From Actinomycetota bacterium (GTDB lineage Bacteria > Actinomycetota > Nitriliruptoria > Nitriliruptorales > Nitriliruptoraceae): DNA of 60,277 bases. Positions within the stretch are counted from its first letter, which is position 1. The number at the start of each line of letters is the position of its first letter. The notes below the pieces were generated by a model. It ran no database searches. It was not told the origin of the DNA and saw only the letters and a list, made by a program, of their open reading frames with translations. Shown here in pieces: positions 31,540 through 41,776 of this stretch. The stretch is from assembly GCA_019348135.1 (NCBI GenBank), contig JAHWJY010000004.1:1-60277 (forward strand). The letters run 5' to 3'. A program made the translations under genes and the position numbers.

Positions 31540-32694
31540 CTAGAGGTCGACGGTCGAGCCACCGCCCGGCTCGGCTCGCGGCGTGCCGACGGGCGGGATG
31601 CGGTCGGTCGTGTCGACGAGACGCGGTCCGTCGTCCGGACCGCGCCACGGCTCCCGCGCCGGCGGGTCGCCGTCGGCGATCCGGACCGGCTCACCCCAGC
31701 GTTGGGCGCCGACCTCGAGGAAGGGCGCCGGCATCCGGATCCCCTCGCGCTCGAACGCGTACTTGAGCCGCTCGCGGAGCTGGCGGTTGACGTCCCAGTT
31801 CCGCAGCGGCCGCGTCGGGATGACGAGCCGGAGGGAGAGGCCGTCGGGCCCCCAGTGCTGCACCCCCCAGATCTCGGGCGGGCCGATGATGTCCTGGCCC
31901 CACTCGCGGTCGTCGGCCATCCCGTCCGCCACGGCCTGGACGATCCTGCGGGCCTTCGGGATGTCGGTGTCGAGCGCGAACGGCACGTCGAGCGTGGCCC
32001 GCGCCCAGTGCTGGGTGAGGTTGCCGACGGTCTTCATCTCGCCGTTCGGGATGTGCCACACGACGCCGTCGATGTCGCGCATCCGGGTCACCCGGAGGCC
32101 GACGTTCTCGACCTCGCCGACCTTCTTCTCCACCTCGATCCAGTCGCCCACGCCGAACTGGTCCTCGACGAGCATCGAGACGCCGGCGAGGAAGTCGCGG
32201 ATGAGGTTCTGCGCCCCGAAGCCGATGATCAGTCCGGCGAGGCCGGCGCCGGCCAGCAGCGGCCGGAGGTCGACCGCCTGCGACAACGCGAACAGCAGCG
32301 CGGTCATCCAGATGACCACGCCCAGCGCCGACCGGATCGCCCCTCCGATGGCGTGCAGCCGCTGCATGCGACGGGTCTCGGCCCGGGGCGTGCCCGCGTT
32401 CGTCCCGAGCTGGTGGCCACGCTCGACCCGTCGGCGGACCTCGACCTCCATGCGTGCGACGAAGCGGTCCGTGAGGCGGCGGGTCACCCGGTAGAGCAGC
32501 AACGCCACCAGGAGGATGAGCACGATCCGTGCCGGCGTGGCGAAGAACACGTCCGCCGTCCTCGCCAGCTCGCCGTCGCCCTTCGACACCTCCCACACGA
32601 ACCCGCACAGCCACCCCGGCTCCTCGCCGCAGGCGCCCGAGAGCGTCGTGAGGTCGGGCTCCTGGGCCAGGAGGAGCGGGGACGCGAGGGACAC
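31540..32694 (-). CDS. MscS-type mechanosensitive channel
   Basis: 384 residues. Two or three membrane helices (about 53-72, 125-148, 152-172), the last with the Gly/Ala-rich pore helix LAGLIIGFGAQNLIRDFLAG, then the MscS beta domain (EDQFGVGDWIEVEKKVGEVENV, VWHIPNGEMKTVGN) and the alpha/beta C-terminal domain (to about 330), with a disordered Pro-rich tail. Opens under membrane tension to release osmolytes. Convergent with uvrA and divergent from uvrC. Confidence 0.93.
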   Translation of the reverse strand: MSLASPLLLAQEPDLTTLSGACGEEPGWLCGFVWEVSKGDGELARTADVFFATPARIVLILLVALLLYRVTRRLTDRFVARMEVEVRRRVERGHQLGTNAGTPRAETRRMQRLHAIGGAIRSALGVVIWMTALLFALSQAVDLRPLLAGAGLAGLIIGFGAQNLIRDFLAGVSMLVEDQFGVGDWIEVEKKVGEVENVGLRVTRMRDIDGVVWHIPNGEMKTVGNLTQHWARATLDVPFALDTDIPKARRIVQAVADGMADDREWGQDIIGPPEIWGVQHWGPDGLSLRLVIPTRPLRNWDVNRQLRERLKYAFEREGIRMPAPFLEVGAQRWGEPVRIADGDPPAREPWRGPDDGPRLVDTTDRIPPVGTPRAEPGGGSTVDL

Positions 32695-32831
32695 GGGGAC
32701 GATCCTGGGGTCGGACGCGGGACGGGGGGCCGACGAGCGTAACGGGCCATCGGAGCCCAGCGGAGGGGGTCACACCGCGCCGGTACCGTTGTGGTCCCCG
32801 CGTCCCCCGTCGGGCGAGCCGAGGTCCGCGC

Positions 32832-34802
32832 TTGCAGAACCCCGCCCTCACGTTCCGGCCCGACGCCGGCGCGATCCCGGACGCTCCCGGCTGCTACCAG
32901 TTCCGGGACAAGCACGGGCGGGTCGTCTACGTCGGCAAGGCCAAGTCGCTGCGGCAGCGGGTCGGCAACTACTTCCAGGCGTGGCACAACATCGCGCCAC
33001 GCACCCAGGCGATGCTCGAGTCCGCGCGCTCGATCGACTGGATCGTCGTCGAGAACGAGGTCGAGGCGCTCCACCTCGAGTACACCCTGATCCAGCGCTA
33101 CCGCCCGCGCTACAACGTCAAGTACCGCGACGACAAGAGCTACCCGTACCTCGTCGTGACGACGTCCGAGGAGGTCCCGCGCGCACGGGTCAAGCGTGGC
33201 AAGGTCGACAAGGGCGACCGACGCTTCGGTCCGTACGCCCACGCCTACGCCATCCGCGAGACGCTCGACCTGCTCCTGCGGGTGTTCCCCATCCGCACCT
33301 GCTCCCAGGGCGTCTACGACCGGGCGGCCCGGACCGACCGACCGTGCCTGCTCCACCACATCGATCGGTGCGCCGCGCCCTGCACGGGGGTCGTCTCCCT
33401 CGAGGAGCACCGCGCCCTGGTCGACCGCTTCGCGGCCTTCCTCGACGGCGAGACGGAGCCGGTCCTGAAGGAGCTCGAACGGCAGATGGCCGGCGCGGCC
33501 GACGAGATGAACTACGAGGCGGCCGCACGCCTACGGGACCAGCTCTTCGCGGCCCGCAAGGCGCTCGAGAAGCAGCAGATGGTCGCCGAGAAGCCCGAGG
33601 ACTTCGACGCCATCGCCGTGTACGAGGACGAGCTCGAGGCCGCCGTGCAGGCGTTCTTCGTCCGGCGCGGCCGGCTCGTCGGCCGCAAGGGCTGGACCGT
33701 CGACAAGGTCGAGCCGCTGACGACCGCGGAGATGCTGACGCAGTTCCTGATCCAGCTCTACGAGGAGCGCGAGGACGACGTGCCGCCGCAGGTGCTCGTG
33801 CCCGTCGAGCCGGACGAGGCCGACGCGCTCAGCCGGCTCCTCGCCGACCTGCGACGCGAGTCGCGCGCCGGCGAGCGCGGACGTCCCATCCAGCAGGTCC
33901 GCTTCCACGTGCCCCAGCGGGGCGACAAGCTCGCGTTCCTCCAGACGGTCGAGGAGAACGCGCGCGAGGCGTTCCAGCGCAACCGGCTGAAGCGTGCGAG
34001 CGACTTCACGTCGCGCACCCAGGCGCTGCGCGAGCTGCAGGAGGCGCTGGACCTCGAGGAGGCGCCGCTCCGGATCGAGTGCTACGACATCTCGCACCTC
34101 GGGGGCACCGAGGTGGTCGCGTCCATGGTCGTCTTCGAGGACGGACTGCCGAAGAAGTCCGACTACCGCCGGTTCAAGCTGAGCCAGGACAGGAACGACG
34201 ACTTCGCCGCGATGCGCGAGGTGATGCGCCGGCGCTTCGCCCGCTACATCGAGGAACGGGCGGCGCCCGTCCAGGACGAGGAGGGGGAGCTGCGGCGCTT
34301 CGCCTACCCGCCGAACCTGGTGATCATCGACGGGGGACCGGGCCAGCTCACGGCCGCCCTGGAGGGCGTCTCCCAGCTGCGGGGCGACGGGGACGCCACC
34401 GGCGTCGTCCTCGGCGACATCGGGTTCGTGTCGCTCGCGAAGCGGTTCGAGGAGCTGTGGGTCCCGGGTCGCTCGCGCCCCGTCGTGCTCCCGCGGGGCT
34501 CCGACGCCCTCTACCTGGTCCAGCGCCTGCGGGACGAGGCGCACCGGTTCGCCGTGACCTACCAGCGGACGCGCCGCACGAAGAGCGTGGCGTCGTCCGA
34601 GCTCGACGACATCCCCATGATCGGTCCGGCGCGTCGCAAGGCGCTGCTGCGTCGCTTCGGGTCCGTCAAGGCGTTGCGCACGGCGTCCATCGAGGACCTC
34701 ATGGGGGTGGAGGGCATCTCCCGTACGATCGCGACGACCGTGTACGAGCACCTGCACGGGGACCGCGACGACACCTCGGTGACCCAGGAGGCCAGCCCGT
34801 GA
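32832..34802 (+). CDS. uvrC: Excinuclease ABC subunit C
   Basis: Dual-incision nuclease of excision repair. 656 residues from TTG 32832, chosen because it puts PGCYQFRDKHGRVVYVGKAK at the usual N-terminal position. GIY-YIG nuclease (about 15-95), Cys-rich element (CSQG...CLLHHIDRCAAPC), UVR motif that binds UvrB (about 205-240), RNase H-like nuclease with IECYDISHLGGTE and VIIDGGPGQL, and a C-terminal helix-hairpin-helix pair. TACCGT near 32793 may be the -10. First gene of a run with rapZ, yvcK and whiA; stop overlaps rapZ (GTGA). Confidence 0.97.
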   Translation: MQNPALTFRPDAGAIPDAPGCYQFRDKHGRVVYVGKAKSLRQRVGNYFQAWHNIAPRTQAMLESARSIDWIVVENEVEALHLEYTLIQRYRPRYNVKYRDDKSYPYLVVTTSEEVPRARVKRGKVDKGDRRFGPYAHAYAIRETLDLLLRVFPIRTCSQGVYDRAARTDRPCLLHHIDRCAAPCTGVVSLEEHRALVDRFAAFLDGETEPVLKELERQMAGAADEMNYEAAARLRDQLFAARKALEKQQMVAEKPEDFDAIAVYEDELEAAVQAFFVRRGRLVGRKGWTVDKVEPLTTAEMLTQFLIQLYEEREDDVPPQVLVPVEPDEADALSRLLADLRRESRAGERGRPIQQVRFHVPQRGDKLAFLQTVEENAREAFQRNRLKRASDFTSRTQALRELQEALDLEEAPLRIECYDISHLGGTEVVASMVVFEDGLPKKSDYRRFKLSQDRNDDFAAMREVMRRRFARYIEERAAPVQDEEGELRRFAYPPNLVIIDGGPGQLTAALEGVSQLRGDGDATGVVLGDIGFVSLAKRFEELWVPGRSRPVVLPRGSDALYLVQRLRDEAHRFAVTYQRTRRTKSVASSELDDIPMIGPARRKALLRRFGSVKALRTASIEDLMGVEGISRTIATTVYEHLHGDRDDTSVTQEASP

Positions 34803-35704
34803 CCGGATCCCCGGTGGCGACGGACGCGACCGACGCGCATCCTCCCGAGGTCGTGGTCATCACCGGGATGTCGGGAGCCGGGCGGACCCAGGTCGCCAAG
34901 GTGCTCGAGGACCTCGACTTCTTCGTCATCGACAACCTCCCACCGACGCTGCTCGACAAGGTCGTCGAGCTGGCGTTCGGCCCGGGGTCGAGCGTGCGTC
35001 GGATGGCGCTCGTCGCCGACATCCGCGGGCGCGCGTTCTTCGGCACGCTCGTCGACGCCGTCCGGCAGCTGCGCGAGACGACCGGCAACGTCCAGGTCGT
35101 CTTCCTCGAAGCCGACGACGACACCCTCGTCAGCCGCTTCGAGGAGTCCCGCCGCCGGCACCCGGCGGCCGAGGGCAACAGCGGCGTGCTCGAGGGCATC
35201 CGCAACGAACGCGAGCTCATGACCGAGATCCGGGGGCTCGCGGACCTCATCATCGACACCTCGGACCTCAACGTCCACGAGCTCCGTGACCGCGTCGTCG
35301 ACGCGCTGGGTCGGCCGAGCGAGGCGACCCTGCACATCAACGTCGTGTCGTTCGGGTTCAAGCACGGAGCCCCGCGGGACGCGGACCTCGTGATGGACGT
35401 GCGGTTCCTGCCGAACCCCCACTGGGTCGACGAGCTGCGGCCGTACAACGGACGCGACGAGCCCGTGCGCGACTACGTCCTCGGCCAGCCCGCGACCGGA
35501 CCGTTCCTCGACGCGTTCCGGTCGCTGCTCGACGTGGTCGTCCCCGGCTACGTCGACGAGGGCAAGCGCCACCTCACGATCGCGATCGGCTGCACGGGCG
35601 GCAAGCACCGGTCGGTCGCCATCAGCGAGGCCGTCGCGACCTACCTCGCCGAGACGAGCGGCCTGCCGGTCGCGGTGGACCACCGCGACCTCGGCGCGGA
35701 GTGA
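34799..35704 (+). CDS. rapZ: RNase adapter/nucleotide-binding protein RapZ (YvcJ)
   Basis: 301 residues. P-loop GMSGAGRTQ (about 25-33), DNLPP, DIRGR, and the C-terminal domain with FGFKHGAPRDADLVMDVRFLPNP and GCTGGKHRSV, all characteristic of the RapZ/YvcJ family, which binds nucleotides or sugar-phosphates and, in enteric bacteria, guides RNase E. Its substrate in actinobacteria is unclear. Joined to uvrC and yvcK by GTGA overlaps at both ends, part of the conserved rapZ-yvcK-whiA cluster. Confidence 0.95.
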   Translation: MTGSPVATDATDAHPPEVVVITGMSGAGRTQVAKVLEDLDFFVIDNLPPTLLDKVVELAFGPGSSVRRMALVADIRGRAFFGTLVDAVRQLRETTGNVQVVFLEADDDTLVSRFEESRRRHPAAEGNSGVLEGIRNERELMTEIRGLADLIIDTSDLNVHELRDRVVDALGRPSEATLHINVVSFGFKHGAPRDADLVMDVRFLPNPHWVDELRPYNGRDEPVRDYVLGQPATGPFLDAFRSLLDVVVPGYVDEGKRHLTIAIGCTGGKHRSVAISEAVATYLAETSGLPVAVDHRDLGAE

Positions 35705-36633
35705 CGGCCGTGACGGAGTCCCCGGACGCCGGCGTGCGCGCCGTGGCCCTCGGTGGAGGGCACGGGTTGAGCCGGTCGCTCCAGGCGCTGGCGCGCGCCT
35801 TCGACCACGTGACCGCGGTCGTGACGGCGGCGGACGACGGGGGTTCGTCCGGGCGCCTGCGCCGGGACCTCGGGGTCGTCCCGCCGGGCGACCTCCGGAT
35901 GGCGCTGGCGGCGCTCAGCCCCGCCTCCCGTCTGGTGGACGTCCTGCAGTACCGGTTCGACCGCGGGGAGCTCGACGGGCACAGCCTCGGCAACCTCTTC
36001 GTGGTCGCGCTCGAGGACCTCCACGACGGCGACGTCGTCGCCGCCCTCGACGAGGCCGCCGCGCTCCTCGGCATCCGCGGACGCGTGCTGCCGTGCACGA
36101 CGACGCCCGTGTGGCTGCACGCCCAGACGGGTGACGGCGACCACGTGGACGGGCAGTCCGCGGTGGCCGGCACCCAGCGGGTCGAGCGCGTCTGGCTGGA
36201 GCCGGCCGACGCCCCCGGGACGCCGGCCGCGCTCGAGGCGATCGCCGCCGCCGACCTGCTCGTGCTCGGTCCGGGGTCGCTGTACACGAGCCTGCTCCCG
36301 AACCTGCTGGTCACCGACGTCGCCGACGCCGTCCGGGCGGCGGAGGCGCCCGTGGTGTACGTCGCCAACCTGCGCGAGCAGCCGGGCGAGACCGAGGGCA
36401 TGACCCTCGGCGAGCACCTCGACGCCGTGCTCCAGCACGTCCCGGGCCTGGACGTGACCCACGTCGTCGTCCACGACGGCAGCCGACCGAACGGTCCGGG
36501 ACGCGCGCTGCGGGCCGACGCCGGCGCGATCTCGCGCGCCGGCATCGAGGTGGTCACGGCCGACCTCCTGGACGGCGACGACGGTCACGACCCCGCCGCC
36601 CTGGCGGCCGTGCTGCGCGACCTCGTCCGCTGA
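35701..36633 (+). CDS. yvcK: YvcK/CofD-like gluconeogenesis factor
   Basis: 310 residues. Rossmann-like start ALGGGHGLSRSLQAL, DDGGSSGRLRRD, the GNLFVVAL segment, and LGPGSLYTSLLPNLL, as in YvcK, which binds UDP-sugars and supports cell-wall growth on gluconeogenic carbon sources. Related to but distinct from CofD. Start overlaps rapZ by 4 bases; whiA begins 2 bases after the stop. Confidence 0.95.
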   Translation: MTAVTESPDAGVRAVALGGGHGLSRSLQALARAFDHVTAVVTAADDGGSSGRLRRDLGVVPPGDLRMALAALSPASRLVDVLQYRFDRGELDGHSLGNLFVVALEDLHDGDVVAALDEAAALLGIRGRVLPCTTTPVWLHAQTGDGDHVDGQSAVAGTQRVERVWLEPADAPGTPAALEAIAAADLLVLGPGSLYTSLLPNLLVTDVADAVRAAEAPVVYVANLREQPGETEGMTLGEHLDAVLQHVPGLDVTHVVVHDGSRPNGPGRALRADAGAISRAGIEVVTADLLDGDDGHDPAALAAVLRDLVR

Positions 36634-36635
36634 CC

Positions 36636-37604
36636 GTGACCGGCGACGGCCCCGCGCCCCCGCACGGCAGCGGGTTCACCGAGCGGGTCAAGCAGGAGCT
36701 GGCACGCCTGGAGCCGGGTGACCGCGTCACCCAGCGCGCGGAGCTCGCCGCCATCCTCCGCCTCGGCGGCGCGCTCCACCTGCACCCGGGGGCGCCCCCG
36801 GAGGAACGCCTCACCGTCGAGGTGGTCACGACCTCGGGTGCCGTCGCCCGTCGTGCCTTCGCGCTGCTGCAGCGGGTCTACGAGCTCCGGCCCGAGGTGC
36901 AGGTGCGCGCCCCGGGAGGTGTGCGCCGGCGGACCACCTACGTCGTGGTGGTCGCCGTCCGGGCCGAGGACCTCGCCCGGGACATCGGCATGCTCGACCC
37001 CGAGGGGCGCCCGTCCGGGGAGATCCCGCGGGCGCTCGTCGCCGACCGCGGGCACGCGGTGGCCTACCTGCGCGGCGCGTTCCTGGCGGCGGGATCGGTG
37101 AGCGCCCCGAGCCGACCGCCACACCTCGAGGTCCCGACCGGGAGCCCGTCGCTCGCCGACCGGCTCGCCGTCCTCGTCCGCCGGACCGTCGACCGGCCCG
37201 CCAGCACGGTCGGGGACGAGCGCCCCCGCCTCGTCGTCAAGTCCGGCGAGACGATCGGGGAGCTGCTGGCCTCGTGGGGCGCGACCGGCGCGTTCCTCGC
37301 CTGGGACGAGCAGCGGCTCCGACGCAGCCTGCGCAGCGAGGCGAACCGGCTGGCCAACGCCGACGCCGCCAACCTGCGGCGGACCATCGAGGCGGCCTCG
37401 GACCAGACCGCGGCGGTCGCCGAGGTGATCGAGCAGGTGGGGTGGGACGGACTGGCCCCGGAGCTGCGCGAGGTGGCGCTCGTCCGCCTGGCGAACCCCG
37501 CGGCGTCCCTGGCGGAGCTGGGGGAGCTGTGCGACCCACCGGTGGGGAAGTCCTCGGTCCATCGTCGGTTGCGTCGGATCCTGGCGCTCGTGGAGGACGG
37601 CTAG
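36636..37604 (+). CDS. whiA: WhiA sporulation/cell-division transcription regulator
   Basis: 322 residues from GTG 36636. N-terminal part degenerate LAGLIDADG homing-endonuclease fold (YLRGAFLAAGSVSAPSRPPHLE, IGELLASWGA), C-terminal helix-turn-helix (SLAELGELCDPPVGKSSVHRRLRRI). In Streptomyces WhiA works with WhiB to switch on division genes; in non-sporulating bacteria it affects division and chromosome segregation. Part of the rapZ-yvcK-whiA operon; its 3' end holds a TAGGCT hexamer just before gap. Confidence 0.96.
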   Translation: MTGDGPAPPHGSGFTERVKQELARLEPGDRVTQRAELAAILRLGGALHLHPGAPPEERLTVEVVTTSGAVARRAFALLQRVYELRPEVQVRAPGGVRRRTTYVVVVAVRAEDLARDIGMLDPEGRPSGEIPRALVADRGHAVAYLRGAFLAAGSVSAPSRPPHLEVPTGSPSLADRLAVLVRRTVDRPASTVGDERPRLVVKSGETIGELLASWGATGAFLAWDEQRLRRSLRSEANRLANADAANLRRTIEAASDQTAAVAEVIEQVGWDGLAPELREVALVRLANPAASLAELGELCDPPVGKSSVHRRLRRILALVEDG

Positions 37605-37649
37605 GCTCGATCGGGACGACCCTCAGACCCCCGATCAGGAGCACCTCCG

Positions 37650-38654
37650 ATGGCGCTGCGCGTCGCGATCAACGGTTTCGGCCGCATCGGTCGCAACCTC
37701 TTCCGGGCCGCGAAGAAGACCGGCCTCGACATCGACTTCGTGGCGGTCAACGACCTGACCGATCCGAAGACGCTGGGGTTGCTCCTCAAGTACGACAGCG
37801 TCCACGGTCGCTACGACGGCACGGTGGAGGTCAGCGGCGACGGCCTCCTCGTGGACGGGGACGAGCTGCGCGTGCTGGCCGAGCGCGACCCCGCCAACCT
37901 CCCGTGGAAGGACCTCGACGTCGACATCGTCGTCGAGTCGACCGGCTTCTTCACCGACCGCGAGGGTGCGGGCAAGCACCTCGAGGCCGGGGCCAAGAAG
38001 GTCATCATCTCCGCCCCCGCGAAGGGCGAGGACACCACGATCGTCCTCGGCGCCAACGAGTCGAACTACGACCCGGCCGAGCACCACATCATCTCCAACG
38101 CCTCGTGCACCACGAACTCGGTGGTCCCGATGGCGAAGGTGCTCCAGGACGCGTTCGGCATCACGCAGGGCCTGATGACGACGATCCACGCCTACACGGG
38201 CGACCAGAACATCCACGACGCACCCCACAAGGACCCGCGTCGCGCCCGGGCGGCCGCGCTGTCGATCATCCCGACCACGACCGGCGCCGCCAAGGCGGCG
38301 TCGCTGGCGCTGCCGGTGCTCGAAGGGCGCCTCGACGGCATGGCACTGCGCGTGCCGGTGCCGGACGGCTCCATCACCGACCTCGTGCTGGTGCTCGACC
38401 AGGAGGTCACGGTCGACGAGGTCAACGCCGCGTTCCGGGCCGCCGCCGAAGGCGACCTCAAGGGGATCCTCGAGTACTCGGACGAGCCGCTCGTCTCCAC
38501 CGACATCGTCGGCAACCCGCACTCGTGCGTGTTCGACTCGCTCAGCACCATGGCCAACGGCAACCTCGTGAAGGTCCTCGGCTGGTACGACAACGAGTGG
38601 GGCTACTCGAACCGCCTCGCCGAGCTCGTCACCTACGTCGGCGACCGCCTCTGA
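37650..38654 (+). CDS. gap: Glyceraldehyde-3-phosphate dehydrogenase
   Basis: 334 residues from ATG 37650 with CAGGAG 8 bases before. NAD-binding [10 protein letters not shown], catalytic Cys in SNASCTTN, His in [10 protein letters not shown], and [11 protein letters not shown] near the end. Oxidises glyceraldehyde-3-phosphate to 1,3-bisphosphoglycerate in glycolysis. Its stop shares bases with the pgk start (TGATG), so the two are translationally coupled. Confidence 0.98.
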   Translation: MALRVAINGFGRIGRNLFRAAKKTGLDIDFVAVNDLTDPKTLGLLLKYDSVHGRYDGTVEVSGDGLLVDGDELRVLAERDPANLPWKDLDVDIVVESTGFFTDREGAGKHLEAGAKKVIISAPAKGEDTTIVLGANESNYDPAEHHIISNASCTTNSVVPMAKVLQDAFGITQGLMTTIHAYTGDQNIHDAPHKDPRRARAAALSIIPTTTGAAKAASLALPVLEGRLDGMALRVPVPDGSITDLVLVLDQEVTVDEVNAAFRAAAEGDLKGILEYSDEPLVSTDIVGNPHSCVFDSLSTMANGNLVKVLGWYDNEWGYSNRLAELVTYVGDRL

Positions 38655-39844
38655 TGGGGTCCGCCGGAGCGATCCGGTCCGTCCGGGAGCTGGACGCGGC
38701 CGGTAGGCACGTGTTCGTGCGCGCCGACCTGAACGTGCCACTGTCCGGGGGCGGGGTCGCGGACGACCTGCGCATCGAGGCGTCGCTGCCGACGCTGCGC
38801 CTCCTGCTCGACCAGGACGCGGCGGTCGTGGTCGCGTCCCACCTCGGCCGCCCCGGCGGCGAGCCCGACCGTGCCCTGTCGATGGCACCGGTGGGGGCAC
38901 GGCTCGCCGAGCTCCTCGGTCGTCCCGTGACGGTCGCGACCGACGTCGTGGGCGAGGACGCCCGGGCGAAGGCGAAGAGCCTCGCGCCGGGCGAGGTCCT
39001 CCTGCTCGAGAACCTGCGGTTCGACCCGGGCGAGAAGGCCAACGACGACGCGTTCGCCGACGCCCTGGCATCGATGGCGGAGGTGTACGTCGACGACGCC
39101 TTCGGTGCGTCCCACCGGGCCCACGCCTCCATCGCCGGCGTCCCGGCGCGCCTGCCGGGCTACGCCGGGTTGCTGCTCGAGCGCGAGCTCGAGGTGCTGG
39201 GCGGCCTGCAGGCCGACCCCGCCCGTCCCTACGTCGCCGTCCTCGGCGGCGCCAAGGTCAGCGACAAGCTGGTCGTGCTCGAGCGTCTGCTCGAGAAGGT
39301 CGATGCGATCTGCGTCGGCGGGGCGATGTGCTTCACCTTCCTCCGGGCGGACGGTCTCGACGTCGGGGCCTCACGCGTCGAGGCCGACCAGGTCGACACG
39401 GTGCGCGACCTCGTCGCCCGGGCCCGCGACCGGGGCATCGACGTGCACCTCCCGACCGACGTCGTCGTCGCCACGGAGTTCGCCGAGGACGCGCCGCACG
39501 ACCGCGTGCCCGCTGCCGCGATCCCCGCAGAGCAGATGGGTCTCGACATCGGCAAGGACACGGGCGAGACCTACGCGGACGTCATCCGCGGCGCCGGCGC
39601 CGTCTTCTGGAACGGCCCCATGGGGGTCTTCGAGTGGGAGGCGTTCTCCCACGGCACCCGCGCCGTCGCCGAGGCGATGGCGGACACGGAGGCCTTCACC
39701 GTCGTCGGCGGCGGCGACAGCGCCGCCGCGGTGCGCAGCCTCGGGCTCGACGACCGCGTCGACCACGTCTCCACCGGTGGTGGGGCCTCGCTCGAGCTCC
39801 TCGAGGGCAAGGACCTGCCCGGCGTCGTGGCCCTGCGTCCCTGA
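38654..39844 (+). CDS. pgk: Phosphoglycerate kinase
   Basis: 396 residues from ATG 38654. Substrate-binding [16 protein letters not shown] and the helix [12 protein letters not shown] in the N-domain; nucleotide-binding [18 protein letters not shown] and [13 protein letters not shown] in the C-domain. Transfers phosphate from 1,3-bisphosphoglycerate to ADP. Coupled to gap. tpiA, its usual next gene, is 3.8 kb away behind two ABC exporter genes. Confidence 0.97.
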   Translation: MGSAGAIRSVRELDAAGRHVFVRADLNVPLSGGGVADDLRIEASLPTLRLLLDQDAAVVVASHLGRPGGEPDRALSMAPVGARLAELLGRPVTVATDVVGEDARAKAKSLAPGEVLLLENLRFDPGEKANDDAFADALASMAEVYVDDAFGASHRAHASIAGVPARLPGYAGLLLERELEVLGGLQADPARPYVAVLGGAKVSDKLVVLERLLEKVDAICVGGAMCFTFLRADGLDVGASRVEADQVDTVRDLVARARDRGIDVHLPTDVVVATEFAEDAPHDRVPAAAIPAEQMGLDIGKDTGETYADVIRGAGAVFWNGPMGVFEWEAFSHGTRAVAEAMADTEAFTVVGGGDSAAAVRSLGLDDRVDHVSTGGGASLELLEGKDLPGVVALRP

Positions 39845-39883
39845 CGCCGTCCAGCGGCGCGCTGCCCGCCCGGCGTGCTGGGC

Positions 39884-39901
39884 GTCGGGGGTCGGCCCGA
39901 C
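39884..39901 (+). terminator. Possible terminator after pgk
   Basis: GTCGGG / CCCGAC stem, 6-base loop, 40 bases after the pgk stop and overlapping the TAGCAT hexamer that may be the -10 of the next gene. Confidence 0.4.
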
Positions 39902-39925
39902 TAGCATCCGCAGGCTGACCTCCGC

Positions 39926-41776
39926 GTGCCCGGCGCCGGGTCGGCGTCAGGCTCCGCCGTGTCCAGTTCCGCCGTCCGTCCCGTCGACACCCCCGCCGAG
40001 GTCATCGGTGCGGGCGTCCGGCTGATCGGTCGCCTCGTCCGCGACCAGCCGGTCGTGTACGCCGTCGCGGCCGCCGGCGCCATCGCCTTCACCTCGGCGA
40101 TCATCGCCTCGGCGGTGGTCATCGGCCACGTCACGGACGACCTCGTCCTGCCGGTGCTCGAGAGCGGCGAACCGGCCGGTCCCCGGCTGCGCAGCGCCCT
40201 GCTGCTCATCCTGGGCGTCGCCGTCTGGAAGGCGACGGGCATCGTCCTGCGGCGCGCCACGGCGGGGTGGCTGCAGTTCACCGCACAGTCGCGCATCCGC
40301 AAGCGCCTCATCGCCCACCAGCTCGGGCTGTCGCTGTCCTGGTACGGCAGCCGGTCGACGGGCGACCTCCTGTCCGTCGCCGACAACGACGCCCGGCAGG
40401 CGACCTTCGTGCTCGCACCCCTGCCGTTCGCGACCGGGGTGGTCTTCCTCATCTTCGGGGCGGTCGTCGTCATCACGCTCACCGACCCGTGGCTGGGTGC
40501 CGCGGCGGCCCTGCTCCTCCTCCTCGTCATGGCCATCGACCTGCGCGGGGCGTGGTTGACGTTCGAGGCCATGCAGGAGCTCCAGCGTCGGCGGGGGCAC
40601 CTCGGCGACGCCGCCCACGAGAGCTTCGACGGGGCGCTGACGGTGAAGTCGCTCGGCCGCGAGGAGTACGAGACCGAGCGGTTCGCGCGCTCGGCCCACG
40701 CCCTCGCCGACCAGTTCGCGCTCGTGGGGCGGACGTGGACGGGCTACCGCGCACTCACCGACACCATGCCGGCGCTCGGGGCGGCGCTGATCCTGCTGCT
40801 CGCGGTCCACCGCGTCTCCGTCGGGGGGCTGCAGACCGGCGAGATCGTGCGCGTGATCTACCTCCTGTCGCTCATGTCGATGCCGATCAAGCTGATCGGG
40901 TTCCTGATGTGGGACGCCGCGAACAGCGTGGCCGGCTCCCGGCGGGTGGAGGAGGTCCTCGGCACCGACGACGCCGTCCCCTACGGCGACGTCCCGCAGG
41001 CCGTCGCCGCCACCCCGGCCCCGGTCACGGGCCGGGGGATCACCTTCGGCTACCGCGGGGCACCCGTGCTGCGCGACCTCCAGCTCGACATCCCGGCCGG
41101 CCGCACGCTCGCGGTCGTCGGTCCGACCGGTGCGGGCAAGTCGAGCCTCACGCTCCTGCTGGCCCGTCTGTGGGATCCCGACGCCGGCGCGGTCGAGCTC
41201 GACGGCCGCGACCTCCGGGACCTCGCCCCCGGCGTCGTGCCGAGCGAGGTCGCCTACGTGGCCCAGGACACGTTCCTGTTCGACGACACCGTGCTCGGCA
41301 ACCTGACCCTCGGCGCCGACGTCCCGTTCGAGCAGGTCGAGGAGGCGGTCCGGCTCGCGGGAGCCGACGGCTTCATCCGCGCGCTGCCCCAGGGCTACGA
41401 CACGCCCCTGGGGGAGCGGGGGACCACGCTCTCGGGTGGTCAGCGGCAGCGGATCGCGCTGGCGCGCGCCCTCGTCCGCCGTCCCCGCGTCCTGGTGCTC
41501 GACGACGCCACCTCGGCGCTCGACCCCAGCGTCGAGGCGGCGATCCTGCGGCGCCTGCGGGATGCCGCCCTGCCGGCGACCGTCGTGCTCGTCGCGTACC
41601 GGCGTTCGAGCATCGTGCTGGCCGACGAGGTCGCCTACGTCGAGGACGGACGGGTCGTGGCCCACGGCACGCACGACGAGCTGCTGGCCACCGTCCCCGG
41701 CTACGCGACCCTGCTGACCGCGTACGAGGTCGACGCGGCCCGACGCGAGACCGAGCGCGCGGCGGTCGAGCCGTGA
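39926..41776 (+). CDS. ABC exporter half-transporter A, with degenerate ATPase site
   Basis: 616 residues from GTG 39926; GTG 39959 is an alternative start. Six membrane helices (about 35-340) and one ATPase domain: Walker A GPTGAGKSS, signature [15 protein letters not shown]. The catalytic Glu after Walker B is Asp (LVLDDATSALD, Asp527) and the switch His is Tyr (VLVAYRRSS, Tyr558). Such changes mark the inactive site of a heterodimeric exporter. The partner gene follows with a 4-base overlap. Substrate unknown; lipid, peptide or drug export is typical for the family. Confidence 0.93.
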   Translation: MPGAGSASGSAVSSSAVRPVDTPAEVIGAGVRLIGRLVRDQPVVYAVAAAGAIAFTSAIIASAVVIGHVTDDLVLPVLESGEPAGPRLRSALLLILGVAVWKATGIVLRRATAGWLQFTAQSRIRKRLIAHQLGLSLSWYGSRSTGDLLSVADNDARQATFVLAPLPFATGVVFLIFGAVVVITLTDPWLGAAAALLLLLVMAIDLRGAWLTFEAMQELQRRRGHLGDAAHESFDGALTVKSLGREEYETERFARSAHALADQFALVGRTWTGYRALTDTMPALGAALILLLAVHRVSVGGLQTGEIVRVIYLLSLMSMPIKLIGFLMWDAANSVAGSRRVEEVLGTDDAVPYGDVPQAVAATPAPVTGRGITFGYRGAPVLRDLQLDIPAGRTLAVVGPTGAGKSSLTLLLARLWDPDAGAVELDGRDLRDLAPGVVPSEVAYVAQDTFLFDDTVLGNLTLGADVPFEQVEEAVRLAGADGFIRALPQGYDTPLGERGTTLSGGQRQRIALARALVRRPRVLVLDDATSALDPSVEAAILRRLRDAALPATVVLVAYRRSSIVLADEVAYVEDGRVVAHGTHDELLATVPGYATLLTAYEVDAARRETERAAVEP